From: Streptomyces sp. NBC_01283
GTDB taxonomy: Bacteria > Actinomycetota > Actinomycetes > Streptomycetales > Streptomycetaceae
DNA: 64,000 nucleotides
Assembly (NCBI RefSeq): GCF_041435335.1
Contig: NZ_CP108430.1
Coordinates: forward strand, 124,001 to 188,000
Direction of reading: 5' to 3'
Shown here: piece by piece, positions 63,475-64,000 of the stretch
How the letters are laid out: every line of letters begins with the position of its first letter
Position numbering within the stretch: position 1 is the first letter of the stretch
Program-made: the position numbers and the translations under genes
Notes under the pieces: model-generated
What the model was told of the DNA's origin: nothing
Database searches by the model: none
What the model saw: the letters and a program-made list of their open reading frames with translations, nothing else

Positions 63475-64000
63475 TCAGGAGCCCGCGAACTGCAGTGGAA
63501 CGCTCGTCCCCGCGGGGGCCACCTGCGGCAGCACCAGGCGCCAGAACGTGGTGAGAGTGGGGTGCGCCAGCCACCGGGGGTCCCGCCGGCCGAGTTCCTC
63601 CAGGCCCGCGGTCACCGCGACCACGAGGCCGGCCACGTGGCCGGGCACCACCTCCGAGCGCAGCCCTCCGGCCCCCTGGGCATGCTCGAGCACCGAGGCG
63701 ACCCAGCGCTGCCACAGATCGCAGACTCTTCCGCTGCTGCCCATTTCCACGGTATGGCCTCCCAGTTCGAAGCCGGCCCGCAGCACAGGGTCGGCCGCCA
63801 ACTGTTCGACCACCTGGTAGCTGGCGTCCACCACCAGCCGTATGGGCCCTTCCGGCTGCTCGAATTTTTCGCAGCGCTCGACGATGACGCGCAGGCGGTC
63901 GGCGGCCGCTTCCTCCACCGCCAGGGCGAGCGCCGACTTGGTCGGGAAGTGGAAGTGCAGTGCCCCACTACTGACTCCCGCAAGCCGGCTGATCACCGTG
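63475..64000 (-). CDS. ScbR-like TetR regulator 3 (N-terminus off window)
   Basis: The frame is open to the right edge, so the start lies beyond 64000; the visible part begins within the helix-turn-helix (ISRLAGVSSGALHFHFPTKSALALAVEEAAADRL). The C-terminal domain resembles that of ScbR-like regulator 1 (VVDASYQVVEQLAADPVLRAGFELGG, LWQRWVASVLEHA, PTLTTFWRLVLPQVAP). So the locus has at least three butyrolactone-receptor homologues. It is transcribed leftward into SARP2 but a strong terminator separates them. Confidence 0.88.
   Translation of the reverse strand, partial: TVISRLAGVSSGALHFHFPTKSALALAVEEAAADRLRVIVERCEKFEQPEGPIRLVVDASYQVVEQLAADPVLRAGFELGGHTVEMGSSGRVCDLWQRWVASVLEHAQGAGGLRSEVVPGHVAGLVVAVTAGLEELGRRDPRWLAHPTLTTFWRLVLPQVAPAGTSVPLQFAGS

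Overview
The window is high-GC actinomycete DNA, almost certainly Streptomyces. Codon third positions are strongly G/C-biased, GTG and TTG starts are common, and the regulators are of Streptomyces types (AfsA, ScbR-like TetR, StrR-like and SARP proteins). Apart from a partial membrane-protein gene at the left edge it is one large biosynthetic locus, and its right end (a TetR gene) runs off the window. I see no rRNA, tRNA, CRISPR array or insertion sequence.

Left half (about 1.6-30.8 kb, all rightward): a crotonyl-CoA carboxylase/reductase; a four-protein assembly line (FAAL-ACP-KS-AT-DH-ER-KR-ACP, then KS-AT-ACP, then C-A-PCP with a serine-type code, then KS-AT-KR-DH-ACP without thioesterase); a FabG-like SDR; a type II thioesterase; and a FabH-like KSIII. 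A second block follows with an SCP-x-type thiolase, an AMP ligase and an SDR. Read in order, the assembly line would make a fatty-acyl chain extended by alkylmalonyl-type units, joined to serine, then extended by malonate with reduction and dehydration. That gives a vinylogous-serine lipopeptide whose release step is not encoded in cis.

Middle (30.9-41.6 kb): the control region. It holds an AfsA-type butyrolactone synthase, two ScbR-like receptors, a StrR-like ParB-fold activator, a SARP with an ATPase domain coupled to a degenerate adenylation protein, an orphan LuxR-type regulator with an atypical receiver, and an MFS exporter with a divergent TetR repressor.

Right half: a rightward operon (41.8-50.5 kb) has an acyl-CoA carboxylase beta subunit, a DpsC-like Ser-type KSIII, a FabH-like KSIII, an aldo-keto reductase, an HSL-type hydrolase, a stand-alone FAAL and another KSIII split by a one-base frameshift. 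It converges on a leftward operon (62.1-50.5 kb) with a Ser-variant KSIII, a 42-residue peptide, a transglutaminase-like protein, an AurF-like diiron oxygenase, an ACP, a SerRS-like amino-acid:carrier-protein ligase, a nitronate-monooxygenase-like flavoprotein, an alpha/beta hydrolase, a second ACP, an Sfp/EntD PPTase, an APC permease, a group II PLP decarboxylase and a SyrB2-type non-haem iron halogenase. This half looks like a carrier-bound amino-acid chlorination and N-oxidation module. A second SARP (with a TTA codon) and a third ScbR-like TetR lie at the right end.

The halves appear to be one regulon. StrR-type inverted repeats (GTTCAACTG, 11-12 bases, CAGTTGAAC) lie before the left operon, the SARP1 operon and the right-half forward operon, and a weaker copy lies inside the strR-like gene. 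Butyrolactone-receptor-like palindromes precede most regulator genes. I do not recognise the product. A chlorinated, N-oxidised lipopeptide-polyketide is an inference from gene content.
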